Assembly: GCA_933228675.1 (NCBI GenBank)
Contig: OW121742.1
Span: 108,198,440-108,262,439, forward strand
Source of the DNA: Stomorhina lunata
Taxonomy: Eukaryota > Arthropoda > Insecta > Diptera > Rhiniidae
Direction of reading: 5' to 3'
Length of the DNA: 64,000 nucleotides
Position numbers and translations under genes: made by a program. This document shows positions 25,614 to 37,900 of this stretch, piece by piece (positions within the stretch are counted from its first letter, which is position 1; every line of letters begins with the position of its first letter). The notes beneath the pieces are model-generated. The model saw only the letters and a list, made by a program, of their open reading frames with translations. It was not told the DNA's origin and did no database searches.

Positions 25614-25909
25614 AATCCCTTTAACCTCAATACCATCCGCAAAGTAGCCTTCAAGTACTATCACAAAAAACTTGGACGTCAACTGAATGACTCATTAAAC
25701 GGAGCTGGTACTTCGTTTAAACTAACCACTTTCAAAAGACCCACATGTACGGAAGAAGGCTATGATCAACCTCAGACCTCTAAAGAAGCTTTAAGAAAGG
25801 AGAAACATTTAAAACGCTACAGATCCAGTATATATACATTTCAATATACCGATGAGGATTTGAAGGGATATAAAACAAAAAAGATGTCCAAAAAAACAGA
25901 ATCAACAGA
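25614..25909 (+). CDS. SLC26 gene, first recognised exon (N-terminal cytoplasmic region)
   Basis: Acceptor TTTCTTGTTTCAG ends at 25613; donor GTAAGA begins at 25910. Encodes visible residues 1-98 plus two bases of codon 99. The peptide is hydrophilic, rich in K, R, T and S, with no membrane segment, fitting the variable cytoplasmic N-terminus of SLC26 proteins. The frame contains no ATG suited as start near the acceptor (the first in-frame M is internal and near the end), so an upstream coding exon is expected. Followed by a 65-bp intron, typical of flies. Confidence 0.75.
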
Positions 25910-28900
25910 GTAAGAATTTGTTTATAGAACACAAAGAATCTGAATTTTTAACCATTTTCCAATTTTACTTTCAGAGTTAGACAACCCCTAACCACTTCAT
26001 TAAACACTAAACCCAGAATTCAACCCAAATATGATGTCCATCGGCTGGTGCTCACCCATGAGGTGGTTATCAAACAAACAGGCTATACGGCAGCCGACAA
26101 AAGTATACCTCATGTAATGAAACATTGCTGGCAGACCTGGTCCTTTTGGTCCATGTTTGCCGGTATTATACCCATTATACAATGGCTGCCCAAATATTCT
26201 CCTAAACGGGATTTGGTGGGAGATATTATAGCTGGTTTCACAGTAGCCATTATGCATATACCCCATGGCATGGCTTATGGTTTATTGGCGGGTGTTTCAC
26301 CGGGTAATGGCCTATATATGGCCATATTTCCGACCTTGGTTTATATGATTTTGGGTACCTCAAAACATATATCCACAGGAACTTTTGCTGTGGCCAGTAT
26401 GATGACTGTAAAAGTGGTGCATAGTCATTGTGTGGACCAGAACCCACTTTCAGAGGTCACGTCCACGGCCATGGATGGTACAGTGCCCCCAACACCCTTA
26501 GAAGTAGTTACAACTTTGGCCTTTACAGTGGGATTATTGCATGTAAGTTTGGAAGATCAAAGTATCTTTCCTATAAAAATTTCCTATTTTTATAGGAAAT
26601 TTTTCAAAAATTTCCTATTTTTATAGGAAATTTTTCAAAAATTTCCTATTTTTATAGGAAATTTTTCAAAAATTTCCTATTTTTATAGGAAATTTTTCAA
26701 AAATTTCCTATTTTTATAGGAAATTTTTCAAAAATTTCCTATTTTTATAGGAAATTTTTCAAAAATTTCCTATTTTTATAGGAAATTTTTCAAAAATTTC
26801 CTATTTTTATAGGAAATTTTTCAAAAATTTCCTATTTTTATAGGAAATTTTTCAAAAATTTCCTATTTTTATAGGAAATTTTTCAAAAATTTCCTATTTT
26901 TATAGGAAATTTTTCAAAAATTTTCTATTTTTATAGGAAATTTTTCAAAAATTTCCTATTTTTATAGGAAATTTTTCAAAAATTTCCTATTTTTATAGGA
27001 AATTTTTCAAAAATTTCCTATTTTTATAGGAAATTTTTCAAAAATTTCCTATTTTTATAGGAAATTTTTCAAAAATTTCCTATTTTTATAGGAAATTTTT
27101 CAAAAATTTCCTATTTTTATAGGAAATTTTTCAAAAATTTCCTATTTTTATAGGAAATTTTTCAAAAATTTCCTATTTTTATAGGAAATTTTTCAAAAAT
27201 TTCCTATTTTTATAGGAAATTTTTCAAAAATTTCCTATTTTTATAGGAAATTTTTCAAAAATTTCCTATTTTTATAGGAAATTTTTCAAAAATTTCCTAT
27301 TTTTATAGGAAATTTTTCAAAAATTTCCTATTTTTATAGGAAATTTTTCAAAAATTTCCTATTTTTATAGGAAATTTTTCAAAAATTTCCTATTTTTATA
27401 GGAAATTTTTCAAAAATTTCCTATTTTTATAGGAAATTTTTCAAAAATTTCCTATTTTTATAGGAAATTTTTCAAAAATTTCCTATTTTTATAGGAAATT
27501 TTTCAAAAATTTCCTATTTTTATAGGAAATTTTTCAAAAATTTCCTATTTTTATAGGAAATTTTTCAAAAATTTCCTATTTTTATAGGAAATTTTTCAAA
27601 AATTTCCTATTTTTATAGGAAATTTTTCAAAAATTTCCTATTTTTATAGGAAATTTTTCAAAAATTTCCTATTTTTAAAGGAAATTTTTCAAAAATTTCC
27701 TATTTTTATAGGAAATTTTTCAAAAATTTCCTATTTTTATAGGAAATTTTTCAAAAATTTCCTATTTTTATAGGAAATTTTTCAAAAATTTCCTATTTTT
27801 ATAGGAAATTTTTCAAAAATTTCCTATTTTTATAGGAAATTTTTCAAAAATTTCCTATTTTTATAGGAAATTTTTCAAAAATTTCCTATTTTTATAGGAA
27901 AATTTTCAAAAATTTCCTATTTTTATAGGAAATTTTTCAAAAATTTCCTATTTTTATAGGAAATTTTTCAAAAATTTCCTATTTTTATAGGAAATTTTTC
28001 AAAAATTTCCTATTTTTATAGGAAATTTTTCAAAAATTTCCTATTTTTATAGGAAAAAAATTTCCTATTTTTATAGGAAATTTTTCAAAAATTTCCTATT
28101 TTTATAGGAAATTTTTCAAAAATTTCCTATTTTTATAGGAAATTTTTCAAAAATTTCCTATTTTTATAGGAAATTTTTCAAAAATTTCCTATTTTTATAG
28201 GAAATTTTTCAAAAATTTCCTATTTTTATACTAAATTTTTCAAAAATTTCCTATTTTTATACTAAATTTTTCAAAAATTTCCTATTTTTATACTAAATTT
28301 TTCAAAAATTTCCTATTTTTATAGGAAATTTTTCAAAAACTTCCTATTTTTATAGTAAATTTTTCAAAAATTTCCTATTTTTATAGGAAATTTTTCAAAA
28401 ATTTCCTATTTTTATAGGAAATTTTTCAAAAATTTCCTATTTTTATAGGAAATTTTTCAAAAATTTCCTATTTTTATAGGAAATTTTTCAAAAATTTCCT
28501 ATTTTTATAGGAAATTTTTCAAAAATTTCCTATTTTTATAGGAAATTTTTCAAAAATTTCCTATTTTTATAGGAAATTTTTCAAAAATTTCCTATTTTTA
28601 TAGGAAATTTTTCAAAAATTTACTATTTTTATAGGAAATTTTTCAAAAATTTACTATTTTTATAGGAAATTTTTCAAAAATTTACTATTTTTATAGGAAA
28701 TTTTTCAAAAATTTACTATTTTTATAGGAAATTTTTCAAAAATTTTAAATTTTTAAATATATTTAATTTATTTCTTCTTATTCCTCCCCTCCAGCTCCTC
28801 ATGGGCCTATTAAGACTGGGAACCCTTTCCTCTTTACTCAGTGAACCTTTGGTTAATGGTTTCACAACTGGTGCTGCTTGCCATGTTGTTACTACGCAAC

Positions 28901-31900
28901 TTAAAGATATCTTTGGTGTAACGGTGCCACGTCATAAAGGTGCTTTCAAAATCATTTATACTTTCATAGATCTCGGCAAAGCCATACCTCAGACCAACCT
29001 GGCCTCTGCTATATTCTGTACGGGCATTATTGTCTTTATGACCATCATGAATGAAGTGGTGAAACCTTGGTTGCGTAAACGTTGCCGTTTTCCTTTACCT
29101 GCCGAACTAATAGCTGTGATTGGAGGAACTGTTATCTCGATGCTGGTGGATGTTAATGGAAAATATAACGTTCAACTGGTGGGTCAAGTCCCCAAGGGCC
29201 TACCTTTTCCTGTTGTTCCCAGATTCGACTTGGTGCCTTCTTTAGTGGTCGATTCTATAGCCATAGCCATTGTCACTTATTCGATAGTCATGTCTTTGGG
29301 CTTAAATTTCGCCAAGAAACACAACTATGAGATAAGACCCAATCAGGAACTGTTTGCCATGGGCATAGGAAATGTGGTGGGCGGTTTTTTTCAGTGCATA
29401 CCCATGGCTGCCTCACTGTCGAGATCATTGATCCAGGAGCAAACGGGTGGAGCCTCTCAATTGGCCTCTTTAGTTTCAGCTATTTTGATTTTGATGACTC
29501 TGTTTTGGACTGGTCCCTTTTTCGCCTTTTTACCCAGGGTAAGCTATCGGTTAAGAAAATAACTTTTGAATAAAGTAATAAATCTCTTAATTTTAGTGCG
29601 TTCTGGCTGGTGTCATTATTGTAGCGCTGAAGCCCATGTTTATGCAGGCCAAGGAATTGAAGAAATTTGCCAAGCAGGGCAAACTTGAAGTCCTAACATG
29701 GTTGTGTACCTTCATTTTCGTAGTATTGATAGATATTGACATTGGGTAAGCTATGAGATTGATTCTAAATTTTCTAGTTCTAGTTCAGTTCTAGGTTAGA
29801 TTCTAGGTTAAGTTCTAGGTTATGTACTAGGTTAAGTTTGTTACGCGCCGGTTTTATGTTTACAAATAATAAAAATTCTGATAGATATGTTTTAGAGGTA
29901 AATGAAGGTTTCAGCGGCATGATAGCTTGAGTCCGGCTAGAATATTAGTGGCAGTGGTTCTTAACCCATTTCCCTATGCGCTGTAACATATAACCCACTC
30001 CTCATGCCAAATATAACTACCAAAGAGTGGGCCAAAAATAGTTGAATTAGAAAGTATCTAGATATATTTCAATAAAAACCATGGCAAGGTATGCGCCATG
30101 TAGGGTACACTCATTCCCACCCTTGTCTTCACACCGTGACAACCAATATACCCTGAGCTTTTGAAAGTTGTCCCTAAGATTACATGACTTTACCTATTTG
30201 TAAGTAAACCTCATTGTTGTTGTTATTCCCCAAAAATTTAACAATTTAAAGATTCATTTTCTTTCTAGTAATTCAAAAAGATAAAAATTTATTGATATGA
30301 ATGAAATTAATAATAATAATAAGAAATAATAATAACAAAATAGGTAAGCTACATATTTGAGCAAGACTAACTTTATGACTGATTATAACAAAATATTAAT
30401 GATATTTAAAAGAGCATTATGGGACAATATAAAATCGGACTGACTTGGACAGAGAGTAATTAAATTATAAAAGTAAATTCAATAATAATATTGTTTTTGT
30501 TATTACTTACAAAACTTGAATTTTTATTTGGTTGTGTTCCATTCACTAGTTCCTCTTGGTGGGCCCAGCAACATAGGAAATCCGTGATGTGATGTTTTCT
30601 TTTTTCTGATTTTTTTGTTTAAGTTTTGAATATGTTTTTGTAAGTAATATGTTAATATGTATGTAAAATTTTAAAGATATGTAAAAATTTCAGATACTTT
30701 ATACACTCGAAAAAAAAGTTAGTGATAATTAATAAGTATAAGGTAGTTTAATTTTTTGTTAAAAAATATTTAGTAAATAATTTTAGATAATTTTTGTATA
30801 TAAAAAAAAAATATTTATGTATATGAGTCGAATGAAATATTTTTATACAATAAATATTAAAATTTTAAGTATTTACGAGTAGTCTCAGAATTAACTTAGC
30901 AATTTAAGTAGTTCTTATCGATTACGAAATGTAATAATTAGCAAAATAGTTAATATAAATTAGATTTATAATTGGTAAATAGGAAAATATAGTAGTTTTA
31001 TACAACAAAATTTAATTGGTTTCGGGTACTAATAATATTTTAAGAAAATGTTCCTGATTAAAGGTAAAAAAAAAACACGTGATTTGATGGCTATGCAATT
31101 TGAAGTCCAATGCGACAACTCACAACCAAGGTTATGTTAGGGACGTCACCATATATAACTTCATTAGGATAAAGGAAACGGCCTCAATCTGGAGCCTAGC
31201 TCCAGGACAACCAATTTTTTTTGCCTTAAAGCAAAACCTTTTACATGTGTATGATGCGATCCTGAATAAATTGGTTTTATTTTAATTTTAAAATTTTCAC
31301 AAGAAATTATATAATACTAATTAATACCTTTTGATTTTTTTTTTACTTCGCTCTATGTTCGGCAATACTGCACAAAATTATAAAAATGTGTTTTAGCACT
31401 TAGGTAATGTTTAATATTAATGTTTTAATATTAAGAATTTTTCAAAATTGTAAAAAAAAATTCTCCGTAATTTTTTTTTTTTTTGTTTAAACGCTATTGA
31501 CTGTACACTGATAAATGATCTTGAATTTGTGGATAGACAAGAATTTGGCTAAATATGACCTCTAAAAAGGTGATGATTTTGGGTACAAAATCAATGAATT
31601 AAAAAGAAATGTTTAATTATTTATGATACTCAATTGTCTTTCTGTTTGCAAAATAAAGACAAAAAATTTTAACTAGCGGTAACTGGTATCTCTCTGAGCA
31701 TATTGATATCTTACTACAATTCAGGTACACGAAAACGGTTGTAGATGTGACTGCAAAAGAAATATATCGCATGCGATATCAAAAAAAAATGCAACCCAAT
31801 GAACAATACAAATTCTCGACAAAAATCGTTACAAAACTGCTTTATTTTTATATTTATTAATGTAAAAATGAACAGGAAAAAAAAATTTTTTGTGACATAG

Positions 31901-34900
31901 AAAGAAGGCAAAAGAATAATTTACTATAATTGGAAAATAGAACTGAACTTAGCCAATACGCAGGATACAATAACAATAAGGATTACAATGAAATGCAATT
32001 TTTATTATTTGATGATTTAACCCTGTGTGGCACGACCCACAAAAGCCGGGCTAGACTAAGCTTTGATATCTGATGCATGGTATTTGCCAACATATTTACC
32101 ACTTAGATCTTCTATTTCATATAATGAATTACCTAGTTTTTCGCGTATCCTACATTTTATGTATTTCGGCATGAATTTTTTATTTATTCTTTTAGATAAA
32201 TCACTAAGGACATAATTTTTTCTAAATACTATTTGTCCTTTAAGAAAAGATATCGGCCTTGTTCTAAGATTATAATTCTTACTAGCTTTCTCGTAAGCCT
32301 CATTTAGATTGAGTCTAACTTTGTCTCTAATTCTGTTTATTTTATCTGCCTTATCTAAAATACAAACATCTTCGCCTTTTATACATCCAAGTCTATCCAA
32401 AATGGTGTATGTATTTCCATGATGTATCATGTTTTGACCGAAGGTTGCGTAATAGGGAGAGCATTTTATAGAGGAGTGGTAATCACTCCTTAAAACTGAA
32501 AGGATCTGTGGGATGTATTCATCCCAATTACTGTGATCTTTATGGCCTGCTAAAAAACTCCTAATCTTTGCTATGATCTCACGATTCGCTCTTTCTGAGG
32601 CATTCGATTGCGGTGCGTAAAATCCAGTAGTAATATGCCGTATGTTGTACATTTTCATAAAATCTTTCATCTCTCGAGAGGCGAACTGTTTTGCGTTGTC
32701 GCTGTGGATGCATCTAGGTACACCGAACATTGGGAAAATTTCTTGCTGAAAATACAATATAACGTTGGCTGATGTTGCAGATTTAAGGGGTTTTAAAAAT
32801 AGAAATTTTGTCAAATGATCGAGACATATAAAAATTACAGAATTTTTTGCTTTTGTGTGGGGATAAGGGCCCAAGAAATCACAATATAACCTCTCAAATG
32901 TCCTATTAGTGAAAAATTGATTCCCCATTGGGGGTCTGGAAATACTATTATTAGGTTTAATAACCTTACACATATCGCAATTTTTTACATAATTTTTTAT
33001 ATCCTTAGCCATGGTGGGCCAAAAATACTTTTGTCTGACTCTTTCCAAGGTTTTCTGAAATCCACCGTGGCAAGCTGCTATTGAATTATGTGCATATTGA
33101 ATTGCAGTGTCATGGAGTGTTTTTGGAAGCCAAAGACGCCATAGACTTTCTTCTTGGTCAATCGAACCTGACCTGAACATAACACGTTTAAAGACGAGAT
33201 TATCTTGGATGCACAAATCTGGCAACGAACCTTTGCTTTCCTCGACAGTTTTTATAATATTTTGATATTCCTCATTTTTAAATTCTGGTGATGCCAAGTC
33301 TATTTCAAAATGGCTATCAGTTAAAGCCAATTCGTCAGTATCAAATCTCGACAGGCAATCAGGGACAACGTTTAAAGAGCCCTTTCTATGTTCAATAGAG
33401 AAGTCATATCTTTGCAATTTAAGACTCCAGCGAGCCAATCTTCCGCTTAAGTCTTTCTGTGACATGAGCCACCTTAGGGAAGAATGGTCGGTTAAAATGC
33501 GGAAAGGTAAACCCTCTATATAAGGCCTGAATTTGTTCACACAAACAACTGCCGCCATACACTCTAGCTCTGTAACTGTGTAGTTCTTCTGAGCTTTGTT
33601 CAGTTTTTGGGAAACAAATGATATAGGGTGTTCCTTACCGAGATCGTCGTACTGAAGAAGTACTCCACCAACTCCAACCTTTGATGCGTCACACTGAATT
33701 ACAAACTCCCTTTTAAAATCTGGCTGTGCCAAAACAGGAGCTGTCGACAAAGCCTTTTTAAGCTTTTCAAAGGCTTTTATTGCCTCAACGGATAAGGCAA
33801 ATGGCTTTTGTGTTTTTTTAAGGCAGTCAGTTAGGGGAGCTGAAAGATCTGAGAAATTATTAACAAACGATCTGTACCAATTTGTCATTCCAATGAATCT
33901 GCGCACTTGTTTCGGCGTTTTGGGTAACGGAAAGTTTTCTATCGAGCTAACCTTATCGGGATCCACCTTTAAGCAGCCGTTCCCAACAATGTAGCCTAAA
34001 TAACGAATCTCGGTTTGGCAAAATTTACTTTTCTCTACATTTATAGTTAAATTGGCTTTTTTAAGACATAACGCAACTTCTTGTAATAAATTCACATGAG
34101 AATCAAAATTGGAACTGCAAACCAATAAGTCGTCTAAGTAGATAAATACATTATCCCTAAGCCTTGATGGAATTACTTTATCCATAAGGCGACTCATGGT
34201 TTGGGGACCGTTACATAGTCCGAACGGCATAAACTTGTACTGATACAAGGGCTTACCTGGAACGGCAAATGCCGTTTTCTCTTTAGAGGTTTCAGTAAGC
34301 CTTATTTGAAGAAAGGCGTCCTTGAGGTCAATACCGCTGATAAAATATGTATCTTTTAATCTACTAAGTAAACCGTTTATATGGGGTAATGGATAAGAGT
34401 CTTTTTTGGTGACTGCATTCAGTTTTCTTGAATCTATACATAAACGTATCTTTCCAGGTTTACGTACCAAGACAGCGGGTGAACACCATGGAGAGTTTGA
34501 TTCTTCAATTACGCCCATATCAAGAAGTCTCTCAATTTCTTTGAACGCTTCTTCTTGTCGCGGAGGAGATAAAGGATAATGTCTTGATTTAATAGGAACT
34601 GCATCTCCTGTATCTATGTTATGTTCCAGCAAGTGTGTGCAACCCAGTCCTAATTTTTCAAATGAAGGAAATTGTAAAATTGTCTTTTCTAAAGTGAGCT
34701 TTTGTTCGTTAGAAAGCTTGTGAAATTTTGTAACGGGTTCTGAATCGATTGGTATTGATGAATCTAGATCAAGGGCTGAGACTGATGGAAAAATATCGGG
34801 GGCTAAGGCAAAATTTTTCCAAAAATCAATGCCAAGATAAACTTCCTGATTTAAGGATGGCACCAGATAGAACTCTATGTCTTTTAAAACATTTTTAAAA

Positions 34901-37900
34901 AGAACTGGTAGTATACATGAACCAATAACATTCTGATTGGAGCCATTTGCAGTTTTTAAAGTGGATTTTAAAGGTCTATAAGCGATTTTATTGTTTTCTA
35001 TAAAAAATAAACAATTTTTTCCTAGAACTGAAACATTTGCCCCTGAGTCTAACAAACCTATTAAAACGTCATTAAAAATTTTAATTTGTGCAAACGGTCG
35101 ATCATCTGGTCCATGAAGTATAGTTGATTCCAACATTTTACGAACCAACCTACGGTTTTTACAACGTTCCCTACATTTTAGTATCTTCGACGATGGTTTT
35201 CTGGATACGATCTGGTATTGATTTTGAAATGATTTTAAAGATATATTTTCCTCAGTGCTATTTGTAGTTGTTGAGCTTGTATTCAGTTTAAACTCGGGGT
35301 AGGGGGTATTGGACGAGTGTCCCCGGTAACCATTTCGCCCGATTTCTGGTTTCCCTGCTTAAAGGGACCATGTTTGTTTGGACATTTTAGAGTAAGAACT
35401 CCTTTGTGTCCACATTTAAAGCAAAATGGTTTTCGTATTTCATCTGGGCAGTAAATGTACGAATGTCCCAAGGACATGCAGTTCCAGCATTGAATTTGTG
35501 AATAATCATACTTATTTCTTTTCTTGGAAAGATGAATTGCTTCTAGCTGTGGATCGCTTTCATCAAAATCGTCGTTTTCGCAAGCTGACCCGTCAAGTTC
35601 ATTTATGCTGCGAGTTGGTGCTAAATTGGGAACTTGATGCTTGTTATCTATAAGTACTTTTTCTGCTCTACGTGCAATGTCTCTTAAATCATTTAATGTT
35701 TTTGATACCGAATTAAACAACAAGAATTTAAGATTTGGGTTTACATTTCTCTTTATAATATCAATTAGAGTAGCATCAGGTAAAGGTGTTTGAAGTCTCG
35801 AATTCATCGATACAATATTTGTATGAAAATCGTCATACGTTTCTTTAAACTGTTGTTTTCTTGACGAAATTTTTAAAATTATATCGTGGTCTGATTCTAG
35901 GTGACCAAATTCTCTTGTAAGAGCTTGGCGTAAAAGGGGATAAGAAACGTTTGGATTTAGTTTTGTAAAGAGCCAATACCATTGTTCAGCTTTACCAACT
36001 AACAACACATGAAAATTTGATAAAATATGGTTATCGGAACATCTTGATCTTTCACGTAGTGTATCTACCTTAAATAGAAAATCGGATACGGACCCAAAAC
36101 CGTCGTATGAAATTTTCCATTTTTCTAGTTTAATATTTGCTTCTACATTCAAAGATGATCTTGCTTGAAATTCTGGGGAATAATTGTTTTGAGTATTTGT
36201 ATTGGTACTTAAGTTATTAAAATTCCCATGAGCAGGACTATTTGCCATATTTGGTAACCTATCGGAACCTGGAGGATTTACAGATCCTATCTGTGAAATA
36301 CTTTCTCTTATAGAACACAATTCTTTCCTGAATTCTTCCCTGGTATTTCTCATGGTTTGTTCCATGAGAGTTATTAAAGAATCAAAAGATGAAACGCTAG
36401 TAGTTTCATTAGGAACTAAATTGCCAGTTTGATTTTGAATGCTATTTGAACCAGATGGTAATTCAGATTGATCTGCACTTGCGTTTCGTAAGGTCGAAAG
36501 GTTTACAAAAAGTTTCGTATGTGCATTTTCAAGGTTATTTTGATCCATGATTTCAACGTTTGGAGAGCTTTGATTTCGTGTATCTGTATTTGTTTGAGTC
36601 TTTTGGTTTTGATTGATAAGGCTAGATGAATTTGTATTTGAAACCTGGGCTTCTTGAGGCTTTTTCTTATTCGTTTGTTTTGCGATAGGGGTTACGTCAC
36701 GAGTTTTGGAGTTACTAGATGGGCTTTGGTTTTTACCCGAAGTGTTGTTTTCAGTAGAAGGCAAACTTGTTCGACTACTGCTAGATTTATTATGCCATCC
36801 CCGAGCGGCGTTTCGTGTTATCATAACGCTTAGGACCAATTTAGTCCATTAAGTAATATTATAAAACAAAATCAGAAGGATTGAATAGAACTGATATTAC
36901 TAGCTTTTAGCAGAAAAGAAAAATCTGAGAACTTTCGTTTTTGAGAGAAAGAAATAAAAATGTTTTGGTCTATGTAGTTTTGATTCTATTAGGAAAAATC
37001 TTAACTATAGAAATTGTATATTAGGAATTGTGTTTCAAAAAAAAAATTTCAAAAGTGTTTGGATTTTAAATTTGATATAAATTTTGTGGGAATAACAACA
37101 TTAATAAAAGTATTATACAAAAAAAATAGTCATGTAATCTTTTATACAGAGTAGCAGCGAAATAATTTTTGTTTTGAAAAAAAAATAATATTCGGATCTA
37201 CTTATTTGAAAGATTTGTTAACTTTTAAAGATACCTATGATCTTCAGACATTATTTGACGGTAACACAAATAACGCGGTTAACAATTTTCGATAACCTGG
37301 TGCGGCGAAAGTAAAAGAATGAAATTTTAAACTTTTCGGACTTCCAGGACTTCTAGTTTCCATTTAACCAACTGTTTGTGTTAAACTCATATTTGCTATT
37401 GGTGCTACTAGAAACAAATCTCTGAAAAATTAAGTAACAAGGACTCCCAATACGAAATACAAGTTAGGTGGAATATTTTAGTTTGCTCATCAATCAGATA
37501 ACTAATTGACATTTCAGACAGCATGAAAATAAATGAAATTAATAAATAAAAATTGTAGAAACAAAATCTAAGATAGCTTTGCGTTGGGCGCCATATATGT
37601 TACGCGCCGGTTTTATGTTTACAAATAATAAAAATTCTGATAGATATGTTTTAGAGGTAAATGAAGGTTTCAGCGGCATGATAGCTTGAGTCCGGCTAGA
37701 ATATTAGTGGCAGTGGTTCTTAACCCATTTCCCTATGCGCTGTAACATATAACCCACTCCTCATGCCAAATATAACTACCAAAGAGTGGGCCAAAAATAG
37801 TTGAATTAGAAAGTATCTAGATATATTTCAATAAAAACCATGGCAAGGTATGCGCCATGTAGGGTACACTCATTCCCACCCTTGTCTTCACACCGTGACA

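Noticed and set aside
26543..28750. CRISPR array
   Set aside because: Repeats are contiguous with no spacers, in a eukaryotic intron.
31100..31285. 61-codon frame, repeated at 38859-39044
   Set aside because: Lies inside both LTRs, on the strand opposite to the element, with no known domain; its duplication only reflects LTR identity.
31834..32055. env gene of an errantivirus-type element
   Set aside because: Only 222 bp separate the pol stop from the 3' LTR; no frame fits.
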